Positions 33,836 through 43,995 are shown, counted from the first letter of the stretch. The stretch is DNA of 64,000 nucleotides from Streptomyces celluloflavus (GCA_000720995.1 JOEL01000017.1:62001-126000), one strand, 5' to 3'. Notes: generated by a model not told the origin, from the sequence alone. Numbers and translations: made by a program.

Positions 33836-34194
33836 CGGGGAGGGCGGTCCGAGGCCGTACGCGTAGCAGGTACGGGAAGTCTGCGCGCGAGCCGGTGCGG
33901 GTGGCCTGTGAGGGAATGCTGGTACGGGTGGTCCGCGCGGGAAGCCCGGCAGCGGACCTCGTGGCCGCGGCCCGTGGCCGGGCCCCATGGTTGGGTTCCA
34001 AGGCCGAATCTTGTGGTCGGGCCCCGCGGCCGGTTCCGTACGCAGGCCCCCTGACCCGCCCCGGACGGGGGCGCGGCAGGTCGCTCAGGGCCGGCAGCAG
34101 GGCGCCGCACGCCCTGCGCGCCCATGCTCCAGTACCTGCCCGGCCTCGTCCGGGCTTCCCCTCCTGGCCTCCTCCGCCGGGCCCTCGCTGCTGC
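33836..34194. other. Non-coding gap between rhodanese and acyl-CoA dehydrogenase genes
   Basis: About 360 GC-rich bases between convergent genes. Open frames exist on several phases but lack ribosome sites and domain-like sequence. Repeated GGC/CCGG runs could fold, but no clear terminator was assigned. Confidence 0.4.
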
Positions 34195-35328
34195 TCAGTC
34201 GAGTGGGTATGCCGCGAGCAGGTCGCCGAGGGCTTCCTCGTGGGCGGCGGCGGGGCCGAGGGCGAGTTCGAGGTGTTTGGCCCAGGCGTGGTAGCGGTGC
34301 AGTGGGTAGTCGGTGTCGGCGCCGAAGCCGCCGTGCAGGTGCTGGGCGGTCTGGACGATGCGGCGTACGCCCTCGGCGGCCCAGATCTTGGCGACCGCGA
34401 TATCGCCCGCGGGCGGTAGTGCGCCGGACGCGCCGGTGGCGAGGCGCCAGGCGGCCTGCCAGAGCGTGGCCTCCATGGCGCGCAGGTCGATGAAGCGGTC
34501 GGCGGTCTGGACCGCGACGGCCTGGAAGGTGGCCACGGGAAACCCGAACTGTTCGCGTTTGCCGGTGTAGTCGCTGGTCATGGCGAGGACGCGCTCGCCG
34601 AGGCCGAGCGCGAGCGCGCAGGTGCCGGTGGTCAGGAGATCACGGAGGGATTCCCAGGCGGCGGGGTCGGTGAGCGTTTCCGGGGCGCTGACGCGTACGG
34701 AGTCCAGGCGGACCTCGGCGAGGCGCTCGCCGCTCGTGGAGACCTGGTCGTCGAGCGTGACGCCGGCGCGGGTGCGCGGGACGAGGGCGAGGACGGGGTG
34801 GCCGTCGGTGGTGTGGGCGGGCAGCAGGATCCGGTCGGCGGCCTGGGCCCAGGGGACGGCGGTCTGGACACCGTCGAGGAGCCAGTCGGCGCCCTCCTGG
34901 CGGGCGGCCACGGCGAGTTCGGCCGGTTCGTGCCCGGTGCGTCCGCCGGCGGCGACGGTCACGACGAGGTCGCCGGTGGCGATACGGGGCAGCAGCTCGG
35001 CCCGTAGCCCGGCGGTCGCGTAGGTCTGGAGGGTGAGCGCGGCGGCACCGGACTCCAGCAGCGGGACGCGGGCCAGGACTTTGGACGATTCGCGCAGCAC
35101 GAGGCAGAGCGCGATCGGGTCCAGGCCCGCGCCGCCGTGTTCGGGCGCGATCGGCAGGCTCAGCAGATCGGCGTCGGCGAGCTTGCGCCACAGTGCGCGG
35201 TCGAAGTCGTCGGCGACGGCTCCCGGGGTGAGCGCCGGGCTGGGCACGCTGTCGGGGGCGACTCCCGAGAAGACGGCCTCCGCCGCTTCGACGGCGGCCT
35301 GCTGCTCCTCGGTGAAGGTGAAGTCCAC
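34195..35328 (-). CDS. Acyl-CoA dehydrogenase family protein
   Basis: A 377-residue flavoprotein. The N-terminal helical domain (MDFTFTEEQQAAVEAAEAVF, LSLPIAPEHGGAGLD) and the C-terminal helical domain (REQFGFPVATFQAV, TAQHLHGGFGADTDYPLHRY) match acyl-CoA dehydrogenases that oxidise CoA thioesters with FAD. The catalytic-base region differs from well-known short-chain enzymes, as in actinobacterial steroid-type (FadE) subunits. It lies downstream of paaE on the same strand with a 189-base gap and may act on a phenylacetate-derived or related acyl-CoA; this is inferred from neighbourhood only. Confidence 0.88.
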   Translation of the reverse strand: MDFTFTEEQQAAVEAAEAVFSGVAPDSVPSPALTPGAVADDFDRALWRKLADADLLSLPIAPEHGGAGLDPIALCLVLRESSKVLARVPLLESGAAALTLQTYATAGLRAELLPRIATGDLVVTVAAGGRTGHEPAELAVAARQEGADWLLDGVQTAVPWAQAADRILLPAHTTDGHPVLALVPRTRAGVTLDDQVSTSGERLAEVRLDSVRVSAPETLTDPAAWESLRDLLTTGTCALALGLGERVLAMTSDYTGKREQFGFPVATFQAVAVQTADRFIDLRAMEATLWQAAWRLATGASGALPPAGDIAVAKIWAAEGVRRIVQTAQHLHGGFGADTDYPLHRYHAWAKHLELALGPAAAHEEALGDLLAAYPLD

Positions 35329-35517
35329 TGGTCTGTCCTCCCACGCGGCGCGTCGATCTGACGGAGCGTCAAGGTAGAACAGGTTCCAGGAATTGGGAAT
35401 GGCGCCCGCGGTGGGAGTTGCCGGCAGTGGTCGGGAGGAGAGGGGTGGAAGGGATGGAGGGGTGGAGGGGTGCGGGCGAGCGGAACGGTGAGGGGAGGAC
35501 AGGTGGACGGGCGGGGG

Positions 35518-36564
35518 TCAGCGGTCGAAGTCCAGCTCGACCTTCTCGGTGGCCGGGTGCGACTGGCAGGCCAGCACATAGCCGGCGTCGACCTCCTCGG
35601 CCTCCAACGCGAAGTTGCGGTCCATGCGTATCTCGCCGGAGACCAGGAATGCCCGGCAGGTGCCGCACACCCCGCCCTTGCAGGCGTACGGCGCGTCCGC
35701 GCGGTTGCGCAGCACCGCCTCCAGCAGCGATTCACCGTCCCGCACCGGCCAGTTGCCGGACCGGCCGTCGAGGGTGGCGGTCACCGTGCTGTGCGCGGGT
35801 GCGGCGACGGCCGGCGCCGTGGCGGTGCCGTTGTCGACGTGGAAGATCTCTTCGTGGATGCGGCCGCGGGGGACCTTCAGGGCGCGCAGGGCCCGCTCGG
35901 CGCCCTGGACGAGACCGTAGGGGCCGCAGAGGAACCAGCCGTCCACGGACTCGACGGTCAGCAGCGCGGGCAGCAGGGAGCGCAGCCGCTCCTCGTCCAG
36001 CCGCCCGGACGGCAGGCCGGCCTGCTGCTCCTCGCGGGAGAGGGTGTGCACCAGCTGGAAGCGCTGCGGATAGCGGTCCTTGAGGTCGGCCACTTCCTCC
36101 AGAAACATCGTCGAGGCCGCGGTGCGGTCGCTGCGGATCAGGCAGAAGCGGGCGTCCGGCTGCCGGGCGAGCAGGGTGGCGGCCATGGAGAGCACCGGGG
36201 TGATTCCGCTGCCGCCGACGATCGCCACGAAATGGCCGGGGCGCGGCTCCAGCGTGAACCGTCCGGCGGGCTCCATGACATCGACGGTGTCGCCGGCCCT
36301 CAGCTCCTTGAGCGCGTAGGCCGAGAAGGCACCGTCCTCGACCAGGCGGATGCCCACCCGCAGCAGCGGCTCGTCGGTGGCCGGGGTGCAGATCGAGTAC
36401 GTCCGGCGGATCTCCTGGCCGTCGACGGATCTGCGCAGCGCGATGTGCTGCCCGGGGGTGTGCCGGAAGGCCGGGCGCAGCTCGGGCGGTACGTCGAAGG
36501 TGACGGCCACCGCGTCGTCCGTGAGCCGCTCGATCTCCCGGACCCGCAGTGGGTGGAACATCAC
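35518..36564 (-). CDS. paaE: Phenylacetyl-CoA epoxidase reductase subunit PaaE
   Basis: A 348-residue oxidoreductase that passes electrons from NAD(P)H to the di-iron epoxidase PaaAC. The N-terminal FAD domain (VTFDVPPELRPAFRHTPGQH, RRTYSICTP) is followed by the NAD domain (FVAIVGGSGITPVLSM). A C-terminal plant-type [2Fe-2S] ferredoxin domain follows, with Cys ligands in YACKGGVCGTC and a final Cys in LACQS. Its start overlaps the stop of paaD by four bases. Confidence 0.96.
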   Translation of the reverse strand: MMFHPLRVREIERLTDDAVAVTFDVPPELRPAFRHTPGQHIALRRSVDGQEIRRTYSICTPATDEPLLRVGIRLVEDGAFSAYALKELRAGDTVDVMEPAGRFTLEPRPGHFVAIVGGSGITPVLSMAATLLARQPDARFCLIRSDRTAASTMFLEEVADLKDRYPQRFQLVHTLSREEQQAGLPSGRLDEERLRSLLPALLTVESVDGWFLCGPYGLVQGAERALRALKVPRGRIHEEIFHVDNGTATAPAVAAPAHSTVTATLDGRSGNWPVRDGESLLEAVLRNRADAPYACKGGVCGTCRAFLVSGEIRMDRNFALEAEEVDAGYVLACQSHPATEKVELDFDR

Positions 36565-37058
36565 AACTCCTTGAAGTGGTCGAAGGGTTCACGGCAGGAC
36601 TCGCAGCGGCGCAGCGCCTTGCAGGCGGTGGAGGAGAACCGGCTCAGCAGGGTGGTGTCGGTCGAGCCGCAGTGCGGGCAGCGGATCGCTAGGTCGACCG
36701 CGACCGGTCCGCCGGCCGGGCCGGTGGGGCGCGGCGGGGCGATACCGAACTCGGCCAGCTTGCGGCGGCCCTCGGCGGTGATGTCGTCCGTGGTCCACGG
36801 CGGGCTCAGGACCGTACGGACCTCGACCTCGGGTATGCCGTGGTCGTGCAGCGCGCGCTCGATGTCGGCCGACATCGCCTCCACGGCGGGGCAGCCGGTG
36901 TAGGTGGGGGTGAGCTCCACCTCGACGCGGTCCGGTGCGGTCAGCCGCACCTCGCGCACCACGCCGAGCTCGGCGAGGGTGAGCACCGGCAGCTCGGGGT
37001 CGGGCACGGCGCCGGCCAGTGCGCGCAGCTCCGCTTCGAGGGCGGTGGGGGTCACCAT
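36561..37058 (-). CDS. paaD: Phenylacetate degradation protein PaaD (epoxidase maturation)
   Basis: A 165-residue MIP18/DUF59-type protein. The N-terminal DUF59 domain has VPDPELPVLTLAELGVV and TPTYTGCPAVEAM with the conserved Cys. The C-terminal zinc ribbon has CPHCGST and CESCREPF. PaaD helps assemble the iron-sulfur or di-iron centres of the epoxidase. ATG 37058 (MVTPTALEAEL) is chosen over the long frame from 37370, whose first 104 residues are an antisense-like shadow of paaC. It overlaps paaC by seven bases and paaE by four. Confidence 0.95.
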   Translation of the reverse strand: MVTPTALEAELRALAGAVPDPELPVLTLAELGVVREVRLTAPDRVEVELTPTYTGCPAVEAMSADIERALHDHGIPEVEVRTVLSPPWTTDDITAEGRRKLAEFGIAPPRPTGPAGGPVAVDLAIRCPHCGSTDTTLLSRFSSTACKALRRCESCREPFDHFKEL

Positions 37059-37768
37059 GTCGCCCCCGGGTGGCTGCGGTGGAGGTGCTGCATCTCGGCG
37101 AGCATCCGTCCGAACGGTTCGGTGTGCAGGCCCTGCCGTCCGGCGCCCGCGGTCCAGGCGCCGCTCTTCGGGCCCTCGGGGACGGTGAGGGTGGCGCGCC
37201 GCAGGAGGCTGCCGATGCGCGTCGTCCAGGTGTCGTGCAGGGCGGACCAGGGGACGTCCAGACCGTCCACCGGCTCGAAGAGTTCGCCGGTGAACCGCCA
37301 CAGCGCGTCCAGGCCGTGCTGCATCCGGCGGTGGCTCTCCTCGGTGCCGTCGCCAAGGCGCAGGGTCCACTGTTCGGCGTGGTCGCGGTGGTAGGCGACC
37401 TCCTTGACGGCCTTCGCGGCCAGCGGCGCCAACTCGCTCCCGCCGGCGGCGAGGTGCTCGTACAGCAGCTCCTGGCAGGTGGAGAAGTAGAGCTGCCGGG
37501 CGATGGTGTGCGCGAAGTCGCCGTTGGGCTGTTCGACGAGCTGGAGGTTGCGGAACTGCCGCTCCTCGCGCAGATAGGCCAGTTCGTCCTCGTCACCGGC
37601 GATGCTGAGCAGGACGCGGGCCTGGCCGAGCAGGTCCAGCGCGATGTTGGCCAGCGCGACCTCCTCCTCCAGGACGGGGGCGTGGCCGATCCACTCGCCC
37701 AGGCGGTGGGAGAGGATCAGGGCGTCGTCCCCGAGGGCCAGTGCCGGGGTGACCGTGACGTTCATCAA
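37052..37768 (-). CDS. paaC: Phenylacetyl-CoA epoxidase structural subunit PaaC
   Basis: A 238-residue ferritin-like subunit that stabilises PaaA in the heterotetrameric epoxidase. Recognisable text is LGDDALILSHRLGEWIGHAP, EEEVALANIALDLLGQAR and KEVAYHRDHAEQW. PaaC has lost some metal ligands of the ferritin fold, as is normal for the family. It overlaps paaD by seven bases and paaB by four. Confidence 0.95.
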   Translation of the reverse strand: MMNVTVTPALALGDDALILSHRLGEWIGHAPVLEEEVALANIALDLLGQARVLLSIAGDEDELAYLREERQFRNLQLVEQPNGDFAHTIARQLYFSTCQELLYEHLAAGGSELAPLAAKAVKEVAYHRDHAEQWTLRLGDGTEESHRRMQHGLDALWRFTGELFEPVDGLDVPWSALHDTWTTRIGSLLRRATLTVPEGPKSGAWTAGAGRQGLHTEPFGRMLAEMQHLHRSHPGATW

Positions 37769-38078
37769 AGGTGCTGCACCCCGTCCGGGATTTCGTAGAA
37801 GGTCGGGTGGCGGTAGGGCTTGTCACCGGAGGGTTCGAAGAACGCGTCCTTCTCGTCCGGCGAGGAGGCGGTGACCTGGGCGGAGGGCACCACCCAGATG
37901 GAGACGCCCTCCGAGCGGCGGGTGTAGAGATCGCGGGCGTTGCGCAGGGCCATCTCGGCGTCCGGGGCGTGCAGGCTGCCGGCGTGGGTGTGCGAGAGGC
38001 CGCGCCGGCTGCGGACGAAGACCTCCCACAGCGGCCAGTCGGCGGGCCGCGAGGGCGTCTCGGCGGGCTGTGCTGTCG

Positions 38079-38082
<4 letters not shown>
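37765..38082 (-). CDS. paaB: Phenylacetyl-CoA epoxidase subunit PaaB
   Basis: A 105-residue protein with the family core [20 protein letters not shown] and [20 protein letters not shown]. PaaB binds the PaaAC complex and is required for activity. Both ends overlap neighbouring paa genes by four bases, indicating a tightly coupled operon. Confidence 0.96.
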
Positions 38083-39029
<947 letters not shown>

Positions 39030-39050
39030 GTGGTGCCCCCTCGCTCCCGA

Positions 39051-39068
39051 CCGACCGATCGTTCGGTT
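39051..39068. promoter_or_regulatory. Candidate PaaR (TetR) operator upstream of paaA
   Basis: CCGACCGATCGTTCGGTT, an imperfect palindrome centred on CGATCG, lies 22 bases upstream of the paaA start. Its exact reverse complement occurs at 43923-43940 between paaN and paaH, so it is a shared operator. Confidence 0.75.
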
Positions 39069-39102
39069 CAATGGTGAGTGGGCGGGCGGCGGGTGTCAAG
39101 CC

Positions 39103-39111
39103 TGTGGATAA
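39103..39111 (-). promoter_or_regulatory. Isolated DnaA box
   Basis: TGTGGATAA (inverse TTATCCACA) matches the consensus DnaA box. It stands alone in the divergent region between paaA and the DUF5819 gene. Confidence 0.45.
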
Positions 39112-39197
39112 CCCGGGGAAGGGTGTGCCGGGCCCGGCCGCGTAGGTACGGTTCCGTGGCGGAGTCAGCCCGACGGGACGCTGGGAACGGGGCAGGA

Positions 39198-39866
39198 ATG
39201 CAGTCATACGGGGACGAACCGCGGCCGTTGGTCGCGCTCTCGCTACCCTCGCGGATCGTCATAGGCGTAGCGGCCTGCGCCGTGGCCGTGGCCGTGGCGA
39301 TACATCTGGCCATGATGTTCCTGCACGTCGCGCCGTCGAACACGCTCAGCAAACAGCAGAGCGAAGTGATCGGCGAGTACGTCTATCCGGAGTACGAGCA
39401 GAACTGGAAGCTGTTCGCGCCCAATCCGCTCCAGCAGAACATCGCGGTCCAGGTCCGCGCGGAGCTGCGCGGCGCGGACGGGGCGGCGCGGACCACCGGC
39501 TGGACCGATCTGAGCGCCCGCGACGGCCGGGCCATCCTGCACAACCCGATGCCCAGCCACACCCAGCAGAACCAGCTGCGCCGCGGCTGGGAGTTCTACC
39601 TCAACTCGCACACCGCGCAGGACCGCCCCAACGGCCTGCGCGGCGAGCTCTCCGAGCGGTACCTGCGGCGCATCGTGATGGCGCGGCTGGGCGCGGAGTG
39701 GGCCGCGGACGGTGAGGTCGAGCGGATGCAGGTCCGGTCGATGACGACGGCCGTCGCCCCGCCGCCGTGGAGCGCCGAGAAGATCAGCGACAAGCCCGTG
39801 TACCGCGAGCTGCCCTGGTGGCAGGTCACCGCAGCCGACCTGCCCGAGGGGGCGAAGCACCAGTGA
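39198..39866 (+). CDS. DUF5819 family protein
   Basis: A 222-residue protein with an N-terminal signal-anchor helix (IVIGVAACAVAVAVAIHLAM) and an extracytoplasmic domain. Family-like text is YPEYEQNWKLFAPNPLQQN and WEFYLNSH. The W-x-L-F-A-P-x-P motif is the hallmark I associate with DUF5819. ATG 39198 follows GGGGCAGGA. The stop overlaps the start of the HTTM gene (GTGA), so the two are coupled and likely work together in the membrane. Function unknown. Confidence 0.8.
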   Translation: MQSYGDEPRPLVALSLPSRIVIGVAACAVAVAVAIHLAMMFLHVAPSNTLSKQQSEVIGEYVYPEYEQNWKLFAPNPLQQNIAVQVRAELRGADGAARTTGWTDLSARDGRAILHNPMPSHTQQNQLRRGWEFYLNSHTAQDRPNGLRGELSERYLRRIVMARLGAEWAADGEVERMQVRSMTTAVAPPPWSAEKISDKPVYRELPWWQVTAADLPEGAKHQ

Positions 39867-41335
39867 CCACCCCACCGGCGCCGCAGCAGCCACCGCACGC
39901 ACCGCAGCCGACGGACCAGCCGTCGCAGCCGCACCCGTCACCACAACTGCCGCAGCAGTCGCCCGCGACGCAGACCGCGCAGCCGGACCCGGCGCACCAG
40001 GGGCCCGCGGTGTCCGCTGAGGCGCCGCGGCCGTCCGGCCCCGCCGCGCCGCCCGCCCCTCTGGAGGAGACCCGTATCGAGCGCGCCATCGGCCGCGGCT
40101 TCGCGCGCGTCACCGGCCGGGCGCTGGCCCCTTACCAGACCGCCGTGATACGGATCGGCTTCGCCGCGACCTGGCTGTTCTTCCTGCTGCGGGAGTGGCC
40201 CCACCGTCACATGCTCTACGGGCCCGACGGCCCCTGGAGCCTGGGGATGGCGCGCCAACTGCTCGCCGACAACCACGCCTTCTCCGTGCTGCCGTGGTCC
40301 GACGGCCGCGGCTGGTTCGAGTTCGTCTACCTGCTGGCCATCGTGTCGGCCGCGCTGCTGATGCTCGGCTGGCGCACCCGCACCATGTCGGTGCTCTTCA
40401 TGGTCGGCGTGCTCTCGCTGCAGAACCGCAGCGTCTTCATAGGGGACGGCGGCGACAACGTCATCCACCTGATGTCGATGTATCTCGTGCTGACCCGGTG
40501 CGGGCAGGTGTGGTCGCTGGACGCGCGCCGAGCGAAGCGGGCCGCCGCCGCGTCCGGCCCGGAGCACGACCCCCTCGGCGTACCCGGCCGTGACCTGACC
40601 GGTGTCGTGCTGTGGGCCGTGCTCGGCCTCGCCCTGGCCGTCGCCCAGCTGAGCGGCTGCTACGGGCTCAGCTGGTTCGGGAGCGGGCCGTTCCCGCATC
40701 TCGGCTGGGCGCTGGTGTTCTGGGGCCTGTGGGCGGTGCACGGCCTGTGGTGGGCGGTGCGGCGGTACGCGCCGGGGGAGCCGCGGACCGTTCTGGACAC
40801 CCTCGCCAAGCTCGCGCACAACGGCGCACTGCTGGTGATCATGGTCGAGGTCTGTCTGATCTACGCCACCGCGGGCTGGTACAAGATCCAGGGTTCGCGC
40901 TGGCAGGACGGCACCGCGGTCTTCTACCCGATGCACCTGGACTACTTCTCCCCGTGGCCGGCGCTCTCCCAGGCGCTCGGCGACAACGGGCTGAGGATCA
41001 TGCTGATCACCTACGGCACGGTGATGGTGCAGGTCGCCTTCCCGTTCACGCTCTTCAACCGCCGTCTGAAGAACGTGCTGCTGGTCGTGATGATCTGCGA
41101 GCATCTCTCGATCGCGTTCCTGCTCGGGCTGCCGTTCTTCTCGTTGGCGATGATCACGGCCGACGCGGTCTTCCTGCCGACGGTCTTCCTGGTCTGGTTC
41201 GGCGCCCGGCTGTCGGGACTGCGCGGACGGCTGTTCTCGCGCGGCGCTTCCCCCGAGCCGGCCGGCGGGCCCGGTGGCGGCGGACCGGAAGCCCGTACGC
41301 ACGGCGCCGACGGGGGCCATACGCTCGTGGGGTGA
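39863..41335 (+). CDS. HTTM-domain membrane protein (vitamin K-dependent carboxylase-like)
   Basis: A 490-residue protein. A Pro/Gln/His-rich disordered N-terminus of about 70 residues is followed by an HTTM domain with about 9-10 membrane helices. Characteristic text is YQTAVIRIGFAATWLFFLLR, GRTMSVL-like helix starts, YATAGWYKIQGSRWQDGTAV and AFPFTLFNRRLKN. HTTM proteins share the fold of gamma-glutamyl carboxylase, but the bacterial substrate is mostly unknown. GTG 39863 overlaps the DUF5819 stop. A TrmH-type gene overlaps the 3' end by four bases. Confidence 0.88.
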   Translation: MTTPPAPQQPPHAPQPTDQPSQPHPSPQLPQQSPATQTAQPDPAHQGPAVSAEAPRPSGPAAPPAPLEETRIERAIGRGFARVTGRALAPYQTAVIRIGFAATWLFFLLREWPHRHMLYGPDGPWSLGMARQLLADNHAFSVLPWSDGRGWFEFVYLLAIVSAALLMLGWRTRTMSVLFMVGVLSLQNRSVFIGDGGDNVIHLMSMYLVLTRCGQVWSLDARRAKRAAAASGPEHDPLGVPGRDLTGVVLWAVLGLALAVAQLSGCYGLSWFGSGPFPHLGWALVFWGLWAVHGLWWAVRRYAPGEPRTVLDTLAKLAHNGALLVIMVEVCLIYATAGWYKIQGSRWQDGTAVFYPMHLDYFSPWPALSQALGDNGLRIMLITYGTVMVQVAFPFTLFNRRLKNVLLVVMICEHLSIAFLLGLPFFSLAMITADAVFLPTVFLVWFGARLSGLRGRLFSRGASPEPAGGPGGGGPEARTHGADGGHTLVG

Positions 41336-42069
41336 GCAGCGAACGAACCGCCCGGCGTGATGAGCGGACCCGACCGACCGACGAGACCCCCGCCCCGGAC
41401 GGTGAGCGCACCGCCTCAGGCGAGCCGGTCCAGTACGACGAGGGGTACGGCCCCAAGGTCGGCGTCGGCCCGCATCCCGAGCCCTGGCCGCGGGGCGAGC
41501 GCTACGACCCCGAGCTGCTGGCGCACGGCGACCGCCGCAATGTGGTCGACCACTACCGCTACTGGACGCGCGAGGCGATCGTCGCCGACCTCGACACCCG
41601 GCGCCACGATTTCCATGTGGCCGTCGAGAACTGGGGCCACGACTTCAACATCGGCTCGGTCGTCCGCACCGCGAACGCGTTCCTGGCCAAGGAGATCCAT
41701 ATCGTCGGGCAGCGCCGCTGGAACCGGCGCGGTGCGATGGTGACCGACCGCTACCAGCACGTCCGCCACCACCCCGACACCGCGGACCTGACCTCCTGGG
41801 CCGCCGCCGAAGGGCTGCCGATCATCGGGATCGACAACCTTCCCGGCGCCGTGCCGCTGGAGACGACCGAGCTGCCGCGCCGCTGTGTGCTGCTCTTCGG
41901 CCAGGAGGGGCCGGGGCTGACCGAGGACGCGCGCCGGCACGCCTCCCTGGTCTGCTCGATCGCGCAGTTCGGCTCCACCCGGTCGATCAACGCGGGCGCG
42001 GCGGCCGCCATCGCGATGCACGCCTGGATCGGCCGCCATGCCCGTATCGAGGCGCCGGGCGCGCCCTGA
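41332..42069 (+). CDS. TrmH/SpoU-family RNA 2'-O-methyltransferase
   Basis: A 245-residue SPOUT methyltransferase using S-adenosylmethionine. Motif 1 is NIGSVVRTANAFLAKEIHI. Motif 2 is LFGQEGPGLTED, and motif 3 is SIAQFGSTRSINAGAAAAIAM, which forms the knotted cofactor site. The target RNA (tRNA or 23S rRNA) cannot be inferred. GTG 41332 overlaps the HTTM stop by four bases; the much longer upstream frame is a shadow of the HTTM gene. It is the last gene of a coupled DUF5819-HTTM-TrmH run. Confidence 0.92.
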   Translation: MSSERTARRDERTRPTDETPAPDGERTASGEPVQYDEGYGPKVGVGPHPEPWPRGERYDPELLAHGDRRNVVDHYRYWTREAIVADLDTRRHDFHVAVENWGHDFNIGSVVRTANAFLAKEIHIVGQRRWNRRGAMVTDRYQHVRHHPDTADLTSWAAAEGLPIIGIDNLPGAVPLETTELPRRCVLLFGQEGPGLTEDARRHASLVCSIAQFGSTRSINAGAAAAIAMHAWIGRHARIEAPGAP

Positions 42070-42077
42070 CGGCCTGC

Positions 42078-42102
42078 GGGCGCGCCCCGTCAGGGCGCGC
42101 CC
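42078..42102. terminator. Hairpin between trmH-like gene and paaN
   Basis: GGGCGCGCC (42078-42086) pairs exactly with GGCGCGCCC (42094-42102) around a seven-base loop. It serves the convergent gene ends. Confidence 0.75.
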
Positions 42103-42111
42103 GGCCGCCGT

Positions 42112-43794
42112 TCACGCCTGGCGCCGCACCTCCACCGTCCGGAAGCGGTTCGCCACGAACGCGCCGTCGCACAGCGCGGCGTTGGCCGCCGGATTGCCGC
42201 CGGAGCCGTGGAAATCGGAGAACGCCGCGGTCTGGTTCACATAGACCCCGCCGGTCAGGTTCAGCGACAGCTGCGCGCACTCCTCCAGACAGGCGTCCTC
42301 GATCAGCCGCTCCACCTCGGCGGAGGTGGTGTACGCGCCGACCGTCATGGCGCCCTTCTCGCGGACCGTGCGCCGCAGCAGCTCCACGGCGTCGGCCGCC
42401 GAGCCGACGGCGACCGCGAAGGACACCGGCCCGAAGTGCTCCGTCAGGCAGGCCGCCTCGGCGTCCGGCGCGGTGCCGTCCAGCTTGACGATCACCGGCG
42501 TACGGACGGTGGCCCCGGGGAACTCGGGGTTGGCCACCGCACGGGAGGCCAGGGCCACCTCGCCGAGCCCCGGCGCGGCCTCGATCCGCTCCGTGACCTG
42601 CGGGTTGACGATCGCGCCGAGCAGCGCGTTGGCCCGCGCGTCATCGCCCAGCAGCTTGCTCACCGCGTCGGCGAGATCGCTGACCACCTCGTCGTACGAC
42701 TTCGGTCCGGCGTCCGTGCCGATGCCGTCGCGCGGGATCAGCAGATTCTGCGGGGTGGTGCACATCTGGCCGCTGTAGAGGGACAGGGAGAAGGCGAGGT
42801 TGCCGAGCATGCCCTTGTAGTCGTCGGTGGAGTCGATGACGACGGTGTTGACACCGGCCTTCTCCGTGAAGACCTGGGCCTGCCGGGCATGCGTCTCCAG
42901 CCAGTCGCCGAAGGCGGTCGAGCCGGTGTAGTCGATGACGCGGATCTCGGGGCGGACGGCCAGCGTCTTGGCCAGCCCCTCGCCGGGCCGGTCGACGGCC
43001 AGGCACACCAGGTCCGCGGGGAAGCCGGCCTCGGTGAGCACCTCGCGGGCCACCCGGACGGTCAGTGCCAGCGGCAGCACCGCGCGCGGATGCGGTTTGA
43101 CCAGCACCGGATTGCCGGTGGCCAGCGAGGCGAAGAGGCCGGGATAGCCGTTCCACGTCGGGAAGGTGTTGCAGCCGATGAGCAGCGCGACCCCGCGCGG
43201 TACGGCGGTGAAGGACTTGGACAGCTCCAGCGGATCGCGCTTGCCCTGCGGCTTGGACCAGGGCGCCCGCTCCGGGGTGCGGACCTGCTCGGCGTACGCG
43301 TACGCCACCGCTTCCAGCCCGCGGTCCTGGGCGTGCGGGCCGCCCGCCTGGAAGGCCATCATGAACGCCTGGCCACTGGTGTGCATCACGGCCTGCGCGA
43401 ACTCATGGGTGCGCGCGCTGATCCGGGCCAGGATCTCCAGGCACACCGCCGCGCGCACCTCGGCGCCCGCGTCCCGCCAGGCGGGGATCGCGGCGCGCAT
43501 GGCCGGCAGCAGCACGTCCGCGTCCGGGTGCGGGTAGCTGATCTCCAACTCCGGGCCGTACGGCGAGACTTCCTCGCCGGTCCAGTCGTCCGTGCCGGGC
43601 TGGTCGAGCTCGAAGCGCTTGCCGCGCAGCGCCTCGAAGGCGGCCAGGCCGTCGGGCGCGGCGCTCTCGCCGTACGCCTTGGGGTGCTCGGGATGCGGGG
43701 ACCAGTACGCGCGGGTGCGGATCGCCTCCAGCGTCCGGTCGAGAGTCGGGCGGTGCTTCTCGATCAACTGCGCTGCGGTCGTTTCGGCCGCCAT
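42112..43794 (-). CDS. paaN: Phenylacetate degradation protein PaaN (aldehyde dehydrogenase family)
   Basis: A 560-residue ALDH-superfamily protein of the PaaN type, proposed to oxidise the ring-opened semialdehyde of the phenylacetyl-CoA pathway. The cofactor-binding text is PRGVALLIGCNTFPTWNGYP and VIDYTGSTAFG, and the catalytic Cys lies in LYSGQMCTTPQN. The N-terminal segment (EKHRPTLDRTLEAIRTRAYW) is specific to PaaN. It is divergent from paaH, sharing an operator-bearing intergenic region. Confidence 0.94.
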   Translation of the reverse strand: MAAETTAAQLIEKHRPTLDRTLEAIRTRAYWSPHPEHPKAYGESAAPDGLAAFEALRGKRFELDQPGTDDWTGEEVSPYGPELEISYPHPDADVLLPAMRAAIPAWRDAGAEVRAAVCLEILARISARTHEFAQAVMHTSGQAFMMAFQAGGPHAQDRGLEAVAYAYAEQVRTPERAPWSKPQGKRDPLELSKSFTAVPRGVALLIGCNTFPTWNGYPGLFASLATGNPVLVKPHPRAVLPLALTVRVAREVLTEAGFPADLVCLAVDRPGEGLAKTLAVRPEIRVIDYTGSTAFGDWLETHARQAQVFTEKAGVNTVVIDSTDDYKGMLGNLAFSLSLYSGQMCTTPQNLLIPRDGIGTDAGPKSYDEVVSDLADAVSKLLGDDARANALLGAIVNPQVTERIEAAPGLGEVALASRAVANPEFPGATVRTPVIVKLDGTAPDAEAACLTEHFGPVSFAVAVGSAADAVELLRRTVREKGAMTVGAYTTSAEVERLIEDACLEECAQLSLNLTGGVYVNQTAAFSDFHGSGGNPAANAALCDGAFVANRFRTVEVRRQA

Positions 43795-43922
43795 CGGTGA
43801 TCAACTCCTCGTCGAGCTGGGCGGAGAGCGGATGGGAAGAGAGAGCGGAAGAGCGGAGCGGGGGCGGGAATCCGGGGAGTGCAGGAGCGTGACTGGGGCG
43901 GACAGGCCGACGGAGTTAGAGT

Positions 43923-43940
43923 AACCGAACGATCGGTCGG
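43923..43940. promoter_or_regulatory. Candidate PaaR operator between paaN and paaH
   Basis: AACCGAACGATCGGTCGG is the exact reverse complement of the paaA operator at 39051-39068. It lies 128 bases from the paaN start and 55 bases upstream of the paaH start, and can serve both. A DnaA-box-like TGTGGACAA follows at 43962-43970. Confidence 0.8.
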
Positions 43941-43995
43941 GGCAAGAGGGTCCGGCGAACCTGTGGACAACGCGGTCGGGGAGGATGCAGTCGTC

